Shown here: in pieces, positions 22,578-34,525 of the stretch | Layout of the letters: each line of letters begins with the position of its first letter | Numbering within the stretch: position 1 is the first letter of the stretch | Assembly: GCF_910592395.1 (NCBI RefSeq) | Contig: NC_088314.1 | Span: 7,750,001 to 7,814,000, forward strand | Origin: Lineus longissimus | Lineage: Eukaryota > Nemertea > Pilidiophora > Heteronemertea > Lineidae | Length of the DNA stretch: 64,000 nt | Reading direction: 5' to 3' | Made by a program: the position numbers and the translations under genes | The notes under the pieces: model-generated | Seen by the model: only the letters and a program-made list of their open reading frames with translations | Told to the model about the DNA's origin: nothing | Database searches by the model: none

Positions 22578-25180
22578 TTAAGATCTACTTATCAAATTCA
22601 AGGCTTGCTCCTGTTTTACTCCTAAGCATTTATGTTGCTTGATCCTGGAGCTTTGTCTGAATGTTTTGCCACAGCGGACACACCCATATGGTCTTTCACC
22701 AGTGTGGGACCTTTTATGTCGCCTCAGATCACTGCTGGATGTAAATGCTTTCGTACAGGATTCAAAATCACACTTATGTGGTCTTTCGCCAGTGTGGACA
22801 CGCATATGGACAGTCAGGTTCCTCTGGACACCAAAGATCTTCTCACATATTCCACATTTGAAAGGTTTTGCATCAGAATGAACATGTCTGTGGCTGGTGA
22901 GATGATTTTTCTTTGAGAAACGACGGCCACACTCCTCACACTCGAAGGGCTTTTCTCCAGTGTGAACCCGCTGGTGTTCCTGCAGATGACCAAGCCGCAA
23001 GAATTTACGACCACATAATTCACACTGAAAAGGCCGAGACGCTCCCGAGTGGATTGCTTTATGTGTCTTGAGAGTAAACTTGCATTTGAAGGTAAGCGAG
23101 CATTCGTCACACTCGAATGGCCTCTCGTCCGAATGTGATAACTTGTGATGCTGAAGATGCCAGTTGTTAGTAAATGCCTTGTTGCATTCGGGGCAGACAA
23201 ATTGTCCATTTCCTTCATGAATACGCTTATGTTCCAAGAGGAGATGCCCTCGTGAAAATGTCTTTGCGCACTGGTCGCAGAAAAAAGATTTTTTAGCGTG
23301 ATGCAAACGGTTATGCCAAACAAGGTGACACCGCAGTTCAAATGATTCATCACACTGGTTACATCTGTGATGCTGGTCTTGCTCCTGGTTACTTTTTCCA
23401 GCATCCAATTGTAAAGGACCATCTGGGGACAGACGTTCCTTTTTCTTCTTGTTACCTGATGTCGCCAACTGCGACGGACCATCACAAGACTCGTGCCGGG
23501 GTGTAAGACCTGTCGATTCCTTCCTACAGGTCTTGTTTGATCCTAGAGGTCTCTTTGAAGAAACACCCTCTGCTTTCTGCTGTCCTCTTGTACTGATGAC
23601 CTTGTCTGGTTGTCCCAGACTCCCTTGGGACCCAAGTGCCGTTTGATCTGTCAATCCTTTATTGCCAATCTGGTTCCGAGATGAAACTGCAAGGACGAGT
23701 AAGAAAATGATTTAAGGTCAACCAAGACATCTCAAAGGCATGATGCAAGAATAAATATTCCGACCTATTTTGTACCCCAGACATCTGTCAGGAGTAGAGT
23801 TTTCTCTGCCCTAATGGGATTTAAAATATTCCTCTCACCTTGTTTTGCGGCCTTGCCACCATTTTTATTGGTTGATCGCTTGGCTAATCGCTTGGCAGAC
23901 TGCTTGGCAGATTGCTTCGCAGATAGCTTGGTAGATTGCTTAGCAGACTGCTTGGTACATTGCTTTGCAGATTGCCCAACAGTCGATGGATCACGCTGAA
24001 AACGTCAACTTTACTTTGTAAAGGCAAGTTGTGACAAAAGTTTCTAACACACCATGTAACATTTTGATATGAAATCGTCTTCAGAAAATAACATGTTGAG
24101 GTATAAAGGCAGCATGGGTCAACTAGGAGTACATGTGTAAGTACTGGCACGGTCGGACTCGAGGCGTCATGACAAGGTTTGAATACTAATTTAACTTGTC
24201 GAACTCGGCCAACAACTAGCATCAGGATATCACTCATATCAGTAAAGCAAATCAACATCTCCTTCGAAATGTTACTCTTCTATTTAAACAGAAACTTTAA
24301 GAGTGTTTGATTTAAAAATTTGAGAACTTACTCTACTGCGAGCTTTCATCTGTTTGTCATCAGCGGAGTTCTTGTCAGTTTCCTCATTAGTTTCTATCCC
24401 TGCACTCGGTAGTGGATGCAACAAATCGTCAACTTCAACTTCAAACAGTCCAACATCTACATGTTGACTTTCAGTTGGCCTGGATACACACACCTTGTTG
24501 ATTTGAAGATTTAATTCATGAGGTAACAAGCAGTTGTCAGCTTCCATCATTTCAGCAATAGCAGACTCTGTTGCTTGGGCATCATTGCTGGCAGATTCAC
24601 AATTTAGATCAAATGTTGATTTCTCAACTATGCATTCATCGTCAGGCTCAGATTTAATTTGTAACTGCATGCCAGAGACAGAACTACAAGACTCTGGAAG
24701 GGACATAATGTTACATCCTAAACCAGTGTTTCCAACAAGTTGACCAAATGTTTCACTTGCATTTTCATGCATGGTCTCACTTGACACTATGACAAGGTTT
24801 CTTTCCTCATTCAGACCTCCATGTCCATGCGACCCAACAGTTTTATTTGCTATCGGTATTACATGTATGACATTTACTATATCACATTGTGGCACCTCAC
24901 TTTCCACAGGTAAAGCAGATTTTTCATTTGCATTAGATAAAGTCTCACTTGATTCGGAAACCAGGCTTGTCTCTGCTTTAATGAGGTGCCCAAAATCAGA
25001 ATTGACTTGTTGACAAGAAATGTTTGAGTCAATGATTAAATCAGGACTCATCACCACTGGCTCACTCATGCTTGATGAAGTCAGTAGATCGGCTGGCTCT
25101 GTCTTCATTGTACCCTCCAACTCCAAGTTCACAACACTATCGTCATACTTGTCCATGATCTGGTTAAATACTGATAACAT
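22578..25180 (-). CDS. C2H2 zinc-finger protein, nine fingers (704 aa)
   Basis: Three coding exons: 24332-25180, 23839-23995, 22578-23686 (849+157+1109 nt = 704 codons plus TAA; phases match). Exon 1 encodes a long acidic, Ser/Glu-rich region without recognisable fold; I chose ATG at 25180 because an in-frame TGA precedes it. Exon 2 is a basic tandem repeat of SAKQ-type tetrapeptides, then GGKAAKQ. Exon 3 gives a polar linker and nine fingers. Fingers 1-8 have C-x2-C (finger 8 C-x4-C) and H-x3-H; linkers such as HTGEKPF and HTGERP are present between later fingers. Finger 9 ends HKC and lacks a standard second His. Expected role: nuclear sequence-specific DNA binding; target unknown. An upstream 5' UTR exon is implied by a splice acceptor at 25234-25235. 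Confidence 0.92.
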
Positions 25181-25232
25181 CAGTTTCTTGGAAACTATCA
25201 CATCAACAACGACTACTCAGTAGTCAGGCCAA

Positions 25233-26307
25233 CCTGTAAAGATAAGATGTTATGACAATGTGAAAGGAGGCTTTTTTATTTCACAGAATTTTTCTACCAT
25301 GTTTACCGTACATTCTACATCCAGATTCGTGGTTCAATGCAGAACTAAATGGTCCAAGCCAATCCAATCCAATCCAAATTGGGTTTCCCCCGAGCTTCGC
25401 CTGAACCGCATCAATGACAATACGCCTAGGGGGAGTGCATTCGCATACCTTGGAATAGATATGCTGGTGGATAATCAATCACCACTCAATCAATGACATG
25501 ATCATGATGTAACCCTGCGCCGCAGCCCAGGCTGCTACAGTACAATATGTCGTGAGTATGTCATCACTCACTGTAATGTGACACACTACTGGTAGGCGGA
25601 ATCACTACGCGTATGAGTGACAGATAGCCTACAATGTCTACTGTCTAGTAGTATTGTGCGTTGGAATTATCAACATCAGAGCATTGAATTTTAAAAACTT
25701 TGCATTGAAACAATAAAACATACATTCAACTTCGACGATTTCTAACTAATTTCAGTAATGATTTCTCTGAAAAGTGCGATTTTATTTTGCGTTTAAAAAC
25801 AAAAAATGAAGAGTTTACCGCCATTTTGTTTGATAAATTGAGCAAGTCTCAAATGTTGACAAAATCTTCAACAGATAAGTGCTATTTGGTTATTAGACAT
25901 TACTTGTAATGATAAAAACTATAATATGTACAATTATCTTTGCATAAAAAATACAATATTTAGGGTGAAAAAAATTATTTGAGCAATGAGTTATTGCTAT
26001 GCCCAAATCATCTTTTGCTACACGAAGACTCGTTGTGGTTGTTTCGACAATAACATCAGGTTATTTATCGTTTTGCCTTTTAAAAGGCACTTTAGATCGG
26101 TCGTCCAGGCGTTCGTAAGAAGATTTCCTAGGTTGATATTGCGACAGAGCCTATGGTTGTTTATATTTTGCCTAAAACTGTCAAGAGATTGAACTTCAAA
26201 AGTGAAAATCCTTATCGGCCGCAGACCTCTCCAGGATGATAACCTTGACCTACTTTAGACCGGTTTGGAATCTTGGACGGCAGTATTCGAGAACGTTTGC
26301 AAGCAAA
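25233..26307. promoter_or_regulatory. Shared upstream region of the divergent zinc-finger and DCoH genes
   Basis: The zinc-finger gene (minus) and the DCoH gene (plus) are head-to-head, about 1.1 kb apart. The interval must hold the noncoding first exon of the zinc-finger gene and possibly a bidirectional promoter. No TATA box stands out. ORFs here have no family resemblance. Confidence 0.4.
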
Positions 26308-28088
26308 ATGGTATGAAATAGCATTTCAATTTCTCAAGTAAAGAGTCCTGATATACATTATGGTGTCTAGATTGTGCTTACCATGAAGATTTGCCAGAAT
26401 TTGCAGATGAAAGCGCCGAAAATGTCAATGTAAAAAGCTGTCTGCTCATCTTCCACTCTCACTCTGCTGTTTGCCGTGTTGGCTGTTGCTCTAGCCTCTC
26501 TCTCGTCTCTTGTTGTCATGCAAATGTGATGTAACATGATGCATAGGGATGTAGGGGCCTACAATGCATGCATGCTGCTGTTGCCACACCCACATGTAAC
26601 AGGGGGAGGGGGTGCTTGGTGTATAGGCATGGCTTCCCCATAGCCTACTTCACTAGACTTGTACTTGTACTTTTAATGTTCGGAGCTAATACTAGATAGA
26701 TACCGGTAGTGGCGGTACCGTGGCAGTATGTCAAAGAACAATTGATGGACGAGCGTGTTCAATTGTTATTCCCGATGGAAAAATAGGGGTAATTGGCACC
26801 CTGAACAGACTAAAAACAAAACAACGTGAAAATTTACCTTGTGTGCTCACAAGGCAGCAAAATATTTCCACCATGAACCTTATCTCTTTTGGCATTGTAT
26901 ATCAACAATGGATTGGTAATTTCTTGTCTTTGTAGGCAACTGATGCAAAGCGTGCTAAACTCTCAGATGATGAGAGGCTGGGAAAGTTAAAGCCATTGAA
27001 GGAAGCTGGATGGACAATGGTGGAGGGAAGGGATGCAATTTACAAAGAATACCTTTTCAAGAATTTCAATCAGGTGAGACCGATGATTCTGTTGGTAATT
27101 TTAAGTCTGAATGTTTCATGAGGTTTAGAAATTAACACCACATTGGCAGGTCTCTGTTCTAAACTAAATTTGAGTCTGGATTGGTGTAGCCAGTAGGAAA
27201 GGCTCAAACCTGAGGTGCTTTGGCCTAAATTTATCTAGTTTTATCTAGTTCTGCCCTAGTGTACCCTCTGAGTATACGGAAATAAACTCCATCTTGCAGG
27301 CATTTGGTTTTATGACTCGCACAGCCATGTTAGCAGAGAAGATGGACCACCACCCTGAATGGTTCAATGTCTACAACAAGGTAATATATTATCCCTCCTC
27401 ACTTCCACATATGAATAATTTGGAACACTGTTCTTACAAGTCATATCAAATATAGACTTATACAGAACAACCTGTTGTTAAATTGATAAAATGACACCAA
27501 CTTTAATTCCAAAATGAATCAGTTACATACACTCAGTTGAACCTGTCCTCACCTGGATTTATCTCTGCCAATGATGTGCACAATCAGTTCTCTGTTTAAT
27601 TTTCATAGTGTTATTATCACCCTCAAGAATCAATTTCTTAGCTTGCGGAAAATCGGGCAGGCCATCAAACTTGCAGAGCTGACCTGCCTTGAGAATGAAA
27701 AAGTTTTCAATAATGTCTGGAGAAACAGTGTTGTTGAAGTCTTCCAAGGAAATGATATTGTGTTCATCTGGTAATGATATTGAGTTCATCTGGTAATGAT
27801 ATTGTGTTCATCTGGTAATGATATTGTGTTCATCTAGTAATAAGGTTCTTTGAACATTTTCAAAGGCAGTTTTAGGGCAGTCTTCTCAGTAAGTTGAAAG
27901 GGTTGCCTTGAATACTCAAGATTAAGATAAGATTCTCGGTCAGATTGGAAACTGATTATGAAGTCTTACAAATATCTTCTCTATAACAGGTTCAGGTGAC
28001 TCTCAGTACCCATGACTGCGGTGGTTTGTCCGATAAGGATGTCCGGATGGCAACATTTATGGAAACAGCAGCAGCGGCCGTGCAGTAG
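26308..28088 (+). CDS. PCBD: Pterin-4a-carbinolamine dehydratase / DCoH (complete)
   Basis: Four exons: 26308-26310 (initiator ATG only), 26936-27073, 27300-27380, 27990-28088; 321 nt = 106 aa plus TAG, close to the ~104 aa usual for the family. The protein dehydrates 4a-hydroxytetrahydrobiopterin, regenerating the cofactor of aromatic amino-acid hydroxylases; vertebrate members also bind HNF1 as dimerisation cofactor. Seen here: [40 protein letters not shown] and [14 protein letters not shown]. They hold the conserved HHP motif and the later catalytic His (STHD). All key residues are intact. The intron after the ATG (GTATGA donor) is clean and keeps phase 0, but an ATG-only exon cannot be proven without a transcript. 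Confidence 0.93.
27770..27842 (+). repeat. 22-bp tandem repeat in DCoH intron 3
   Basis: About four copies of GGTAATGATATTGTGTTCATCT with single-base variants. Confidence 0.75.
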
Positions 28089-28610
28089 ATTCTGGGGGAG
28101 TCTTCCAGAGATGATGTCTCAGTATTTGAAATATTTGAATGATACAGGGGAGAAAAACAACAACTAAAGGTGTTGCAAGTTTTGTCCAATTGGACATGGA
28201 TGAAGTCAGAATACTTCCAAGGCTCAGTTCTTTGAAACAGCTGGCTGGAAGTGATTTGAAAGAGTAGAACTTTCTGCTATGACTGGCTAAATTTTCTCAG
28301 AGTCTCACACTTACCACAATTATTTGTAAGCTAGCTTTTATTGGCTGGTATCTAGATCTTATAATTTTTACCCGTATGCATTTATAAATCATGTCCAGGT
28401 CATCGACAGTTAGTTTCAAGTTAAAGCCAATAATACTTTTCTCATAAAGCTTATACTTCAAAGTTCTGCAAACATGGTTTAATCAGACCTAGTCTTCTAT
28501 TTTCAAATACTGTGTCATCAAATCTTTCTACAATTCCATAATGTGTGATTTCTAGTCGAAATGCACAACTGCGGCACATAGATGTGCTGATTATTACAAG
28601 TAATTTTGAT
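28089..28610 (+). other. DCoH 3' UTR and spacer
   Basis: No ORF of note. No clear AATAAA close to the stop; the transcript end is not defined. Confidence 0.3.
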
Positions 28611-29057
28611 ATTAGTCGTAGTTCCACCTATCATAAAACCCCCGTGTTTTTTCAAGACCCGTGTCTTCGCCGTGTGTCAAAAAACCCGGGGCGCACTTAC
28701 ACCTATCAGTGGTGTTAGATAATGGTTAATAGCCCCGGCGACAGGTGCGCTGTAGGTAGGGAGCTCTTCTGTGTTTCTTTCCCGTTTGAGGGGAATTTTG
28801 CGTGCCCAATACCGAGGCAACTACACCGCGCCATCTGTCGCCGGGTCTTAGAACTTGCAATTGCCGGGGCTATTCAGATTCCGCCTATCAAAAAACCCGT
28901 GTTGAACACGGGTCTAAATTAGCCCCCGATTAGCCCCATCGAGCTCGATGGGGCTAATAGGCACGGGGATTTGACACACGGGTCTATTTAGACACGGCAA
29001 TTCATAGGTGTAAGCGCAAAAGACACGGGGATTTGATAGGTGGAAGTACGACTATAG
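28611..29057. mobile_element. Foldback MITE (~445 bp)
   Basis: Termini read TAGTCGTAGTTCCACCTATC on the left and, on the opposite strand, TAGTCGTACTTCCACCTATC on the right. Inner copies of CCCGTGT and its complement, and a perfect palindrome around CCCCATCGAGCTCGATGGGG at about 28935-28954, give a nested hairpin. Flanking TA suggests a TA target site but was not certain. No transposase. Confidence 0.7.
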
Positions 29058-30369
29058 TTTTAATCTTTTGTTAGTGTTCTTTAGAAGGTGCATCCTAAGT
29101 TGAAGAGTCGGTAAATCGCCTTTGAAATGGTTTGAAATACTGTCTGCCTGTGAGACACTAGGCAAGATCAATCACAGCTGACCAAATCGGTTGATGAAGG
29201 GGTAAACATTTTGGCACCAAAAATATGCCTTTGTCTGTCGATTACATTCTCACCATTGGCATTGAACTGATTTTACAGTTAAAATTAGATTATGCTAGCC
29301 ACTGTGTCACAACACCACCATGATTATATATTTTAGTGTCTTGGCTAGTCCTGCCTTAGGGAAATGTCCAGGCAGATCTGTATGATGAGTGTAAGAGCTC
29401 TTGGCGAATTATTTACCGCTGTGAAAATCATGTTACATCCAGATCTATGTTCACAAATGGTACGTGGGCTCAAAAGAACCTGTGTCCATCGTGGCAATTG
29501 CCACAGAGAGAAGTCGGTTTGCCACATATAAAGGTCACAAAACTTCAATTGTAAATCCATGGATGTTTGTGAAAGTCCAGAAATGGCCACTGAAGTCATC
29601 ATGTTGCATTTTTTACAAAAGTTATGTGATAACTTTCGAAATCAATCTTTAAATCTTGATGACCTGCCAGAGCAAACATGGCAATGAAAAAGTTCAAATC
29701 ATCCCCTGGGGTCCCCCACCCACTTGTACTCACATGTGTACAAAATGGACAACAAATTTTCAAATGCCATCCCCTTTTGTTGCTTACATTCGATATTGAC
29801 AGCCCCTATGTTGGTGTGATAACTGTTAAGCTTAATCTTATTGTGTTACTCAGCAATATTGTTGCCCAAAATCTTCCAACTTTTCAAATTATATCACTCT
29901 GATACATTCCATGACAAGTAGGAGTTTTAATTTAAACTCGGTACCAAAGTCTGTCGTAAAATAGTTGTCCTGTAAGGAGCTCTAGAGCAGATGCCATGCT
30001 GATGAGTTACACCATCTCCTCAAAGGTAAAGGAGGTCAAATCCATTCAAGAGTGCTCTGCACCAAGTTTGGAATCATTTGACAGCATTTATAGGGCAGAC
30101 GAGGTGTAATATACATTGTATGTTATCCGTATATATTTAGGAACGTGTTGTCAAAAACTCAAATAAAGGCACAACAACTTACATTATTTTGAAACTGTTG
30201 TTTGTTGTCAATGTACTTCCAAGCCAACCGTTGCAAGTGTCATTGCTGAGAAAAGACACGACAATAAGTCGGGCCTGTCCCTAGCAGTTCTTGCTTTTGG
30301 AAGTACAAAAGTATTATCCCCACAACATGAACATGATCTAGTCCTGTCCATAACCTCCTCAGTGCGTTG
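29058..30369. other. Spacer, no gene recognised
   Basis: Only short ORFs without family resemblance. AATAAA occurs near 30162. Confidence 0.4.
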
Positions 30370-33300
30370 AGCAGTCTGAAGGACCTCCAAACACCTCGAG
30401 CCACCTCTTGGCATCGTCTCTCACCTCTCAAACTGAATGTCCTCATTATGCTGTCACCCTCCAACATCTCGGGCCACCTCTTCAAACGTCTTTGGTCGCC
30501 TCTGAATGTGAATCTCCTCCGTCACCTCCGTTGCATCTCAAGCTACCTCTCAACATCTTCTGTTGCCTCTGACAGCGCATGTCCTACTGTCGTCGGTCAC
30601 CTCCAACATCTCAAGCCACCTTTGAACGTCTTCTGTCGGCCTTGAAAGCGAATGTTCTATGCTGGCATCAGTCAGCACCTAACATCTCTAGCCACCTCTG
30701 ATTGTCTTCTGTCGCCGCCTAAGGCGAACGTCCTATACTGTCGTTGGTCACCTCCAACATCTCAAGCCACCGTTGAACGTCTTCTGTCGGCCCTGAAAGC
30801 GAATGTCTATCGCTGCCGACGGTCAGCTCTAACATCTTTAGCAACCTCTCATTGCCTTCTGTCGCCCCAAAGGCGAATGTCCTATACTGTCTTCGATCAC
30901 CTCCAACATCTAAAGCCACCTTTGAACGTCTTCTGTCACCCCCGAAGGCGAACGTCCTATAATGTCGTCGGTAACCTCCAACATATCTAGCCACCTCTGA
31001 TTGTCTTCTATCGCCCCCGAAGGCAGACGTCCTATACTGTCGTCGGTCACCTCCAACATCTCAAGGTACCTTTGAACGTCTTCTGTCGGCCTCGCAGGCG
31101 AACGTCCTATACTGTCGTCGGTGACCTCCAACATCTCAAGGTACCTTAGAACGTCTTCTATCGGTCCTGAAAGCCCATGTCCTATGCTGTCGACTGTCAC
31201 CTCCAACACCGTAAGCCACCACTGAACGTCTTCTGTCGCCCCTAAAGGCAACGTACTAAACTGTCGTCGGTCACCTCCAACATCTCAAGGTACCTCTGAA
31301 CGTCTTCTGTGGCCCCCAAAGGCGAACGTCCTATACTGTCGTGGGTGACCTCCAACATCTCAAGGTACCTATGAACGTCTTCTGTCGGCCCTGAAAGCGA
31401 ATGTCCTATGCTGTCATCGGTCAGCGCCTAACATCTATAGCCACCTCTGATTGTCTTCTGTCGCCCCCGAAGACGAATATCCTATGTCCTATGAATGACC
31501 TCCAACATCTCAAGCCACCTTTGAACGTCTTCTGTCGGCCCTGAAAGCGAATGTCCTATGCTGTCATCGGTCAGCGCCTAACATCTATAGCCACCTCTGA
31601 TTGTCTTCTGTCGCCCCCGAAGACGAATATCCTATGTCCTATGAATGACCTCCAACATCTCAAGATACCTTTGCACGTCATTTGTCGGCCCTGAAAGCGA
31701 ATGGCCTCTGCTGTCATTGGTCAGCATCTAACATCTCTAGCCACCTCTGATTGTCTTCTGTCGCCCCGAAAGGCGAACGTCATATATTGTCGTCGGTCAC
31801 CTCCAACATCTCAAGCCACCTTTAAACGTCTTCTGTCCGCCCTGAAGGCGAACGTCCTATACTGTCGTCGGTCAGCACCTAATAACTCTAGCCACCTCTG
31901 ATTGTCTTCTGTCGCCCCGAAAGGCAAACGTCCTATACTGTCGTCGGTCACCTCCAACATCTGAAGCCACTTTTGAACGTCTTCTGTCGGCCGTAAAAGC
32001 TAATGGCCTATGCTGGCATCGGTCACCACCTAACATCTCTAGCCACCTCTGAACGTCTTCTGTCGCCCCCGAAGGCGAACATACTTTACCGTATACTCTC
32101 GTCTGTCACATCCAACATATCAAGGTACCTTTGAACGTCTTCTGTTGGCCCTAAAAGCCCATGTCCTGTGATGTCGACGGTCACCTTCAACAGCTCTAGC
32201 AACCTCTGAACGTCTTCTTTCGCCCCCGAAGGCGAACATACTATACTGTCGTCGGTCACCTCCAATATCTCAAGGTACCTTAGAACGTCTTCTATCGGTC
32301 CTGAAAGCCCATGTCCTATGCTGTTAACTGTCACCTCCAACGCCGTAAGTCACCTCTGAACGTCTTCTGTCGCCCCTAAAGGCAACGTACTAAACTGTCG
32401 TCGGTCACCTCCAACATCTCAAGGTACCTCTGAACGTCTTCTGTCACCCCCGAAGGCAAATGTACTATACTGTCGTCAGTCACCTCCAACATCTCAAGCC
32501 ACCTTTAAACGTCTTCTGTCCGCCCTGAAGGCGAATGAACTACACTGTCGTCGGTCACCTCTAACAACTCAAGGTACCTTTGAACGTGTTCTGTCGGCCC
32601 TAAAGGCGAATGTCCTATGCAGGCATCGGTCACCACCTTACATCTGTAGCCACCTCTCATTGACTTCTGTCGCCTCCGAAGGCGAACGTCCTATACTGTC
32701 GTCGGTAAGCTCAAACATCTCAAGGTACCTTTGAACGTCTTCTGTCGGCCCTAAAAGCGAATGTTCTGCTGCTGTCTTCGGTCAGCACCTAACATCTCTA
32801 GCCACCTCTGATTGTCTTCTGTCGCCCCTGAAGGCGAACATCCTATACTGTCGTCGGTCACCTCCAATATCTCAAGGTACCTTTGAACGTCTTCTGTCGG
32901 CCCTAAAAGCGAATGTTCTGCTGCTGTCTTCGGTCAGCACCTAACATCTCTAGCCACCTCTGATTGTCTTCCTGCGCCCCTGAAGCCGAGCGTCCTATAC
33001 TGTCGTCGGTGACCTCCAACATCTCAAGGTACCTTTGATCGTCTTCTGTCGCCCCTCAAAAAGCGAATGTCCTATGCTGTCGACGGTCACCTCCAACATC
33101 TTTAGCCACCTCTGAATGATTTCTGTGGCCCCCGAAGGCAAATGTACTATACTGTCGTCGGTCACCTTCGACATCTCAAGGTACCTTTGAACGTCTTCTA
33201 TCGGCCCTAAAAGCTAATGTCCTATGCTCTCATCGGTTAGCACCTAACATCTCTAGCCACCTGTGATTGTCTTCTGTCGCCCCCGAAGACGAACGTACTA

Positions 33301-34525
33301 TACTGTCGTCGGTCACCTCCAATATCTCAAGGTACCTTTGAACGTCTTCTGTTGGCCCTGAAGGCGAATGTCCTATGCTGTTGAAGGTCACCTCCAACGT
33401 CTCTAGCCACCTCTGAACGTCTTCTGTCGCCCCGAAGGCGAACGTACTATACTGTCGTCGGTTACCTCCGACATCACATGCCACCTTTTGAACGTCCTTT
33501 GTCGGCCTTGATAGCGAATGGCCTGTGCTGTCTTCGGTCAGCACCTAACATCTCTAGCCACCTCTGATTGTCTTCCGTCGCCCCTGAAGCTGTTGTCGGT
33601 CACCTCCAACATCTCAAGGTACCTTTGAACGTCTTCTGTCGGCCCTGAAAGCCCATGTCCTATGCTGTCGACGGTCACCTCCAACATCTCTAGCAACCTC
33701 TGATCGTCTTCTTTCGCCCCCGAAGGCGAATGTACTATACTGTCGTCGGTCACCTCTAACAACTCAAGGTACCTTTGAACAGCTTCTGTCGGCCCTGAAA
33801 GTGAATGTCCTATGCTGTCGTCGGTCACCTTCGACATCTCAAGCCACCTTTGAACGTCTTCTGTCGGCCCTGAGAGCGAATTGACTGTGCTGTCATCGGT
33901 CAGCACCTAACATCTCTGGCCACCTCTGTTTGTCTTCCTGCGCACCTGAAGCCGAACGTCCTATACTGTCGTCGGTCACCTCCAACATCTCAAGGTACCT
34001 TTGAACGTCTTCTGCTGGCCCTGAAGGCGAAAGTTCTGTGCTGTCGACGGTCACCTCTAACATCTTTAGCCTCCTCTGAACGTCTTTTGCCGCCCCCGAA
34101 GGCGAACGTACTATACTGTCGTCGGTCAACTTTGCCATCTCAAGCAACCTTTTGACGTTTTCTGTCGGCTCTGAAAGCGAATGGCCTGTGCTGGCATCGA
34201 TCAGTACCTAACACCTGTAGGCATCTCTGATTGTCCTCTGTCGCCCCTGAAGGCGAACGTCCTATACTGCTGTCGGTGACCTCCAACATCTCTAACCACC
34301 TTTGAACGTCTACTGTCGGCCCTGAAAGCGAACGTTCGATACTGTCGTCGGTCACCTCCAGCATCTCAAGGTACCTTTGAACGTCTTCTGTATGCCCTGA
34401 AAGCAATATTCCTATACTGTCGTCGATTGCCTCCAAAATCTCAAGCCACCTCTGATTGTCTTCTGTCACCCCCAAAGGCGGACGTCCTATGTTGTCATCG
34501 GTCGGCACCTAACATATCTAGTCAC
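30370..34525 (-). repeat. 75-bp satellite, left block
   Basis: About 55 tandem units of ~75 bp, for example CACCTCCAACATCTCAAG, then CGTCTTCTGTCGGCCC, then TATACTGTCGTCGGT. Two unit types alternate in much of the block (GTACCTTTGAACGTC versus CCACCTCTGATTGTC), giving a ~150 bp higher-order repeat. Units at the outer edge (30370-30600) are degenerate and the centre is more homogeneous. Because 75 is divisible by 3, a 25-residue frame (LEVTDDSIGRSPSGATEDVQ...) recurs on the minus strand, broken by indels; I do not call it a gene. Confidence 0.9.

Noticed and set aside
22814-23485. 223-codon ORF on the minus strand overlapping the zinc-finger exon
   Set aside because: It is the +1 shadow frame of the C2H2 array; the periodicity comes from the finger repeat, and the real frame has intact fingers and linked exons.
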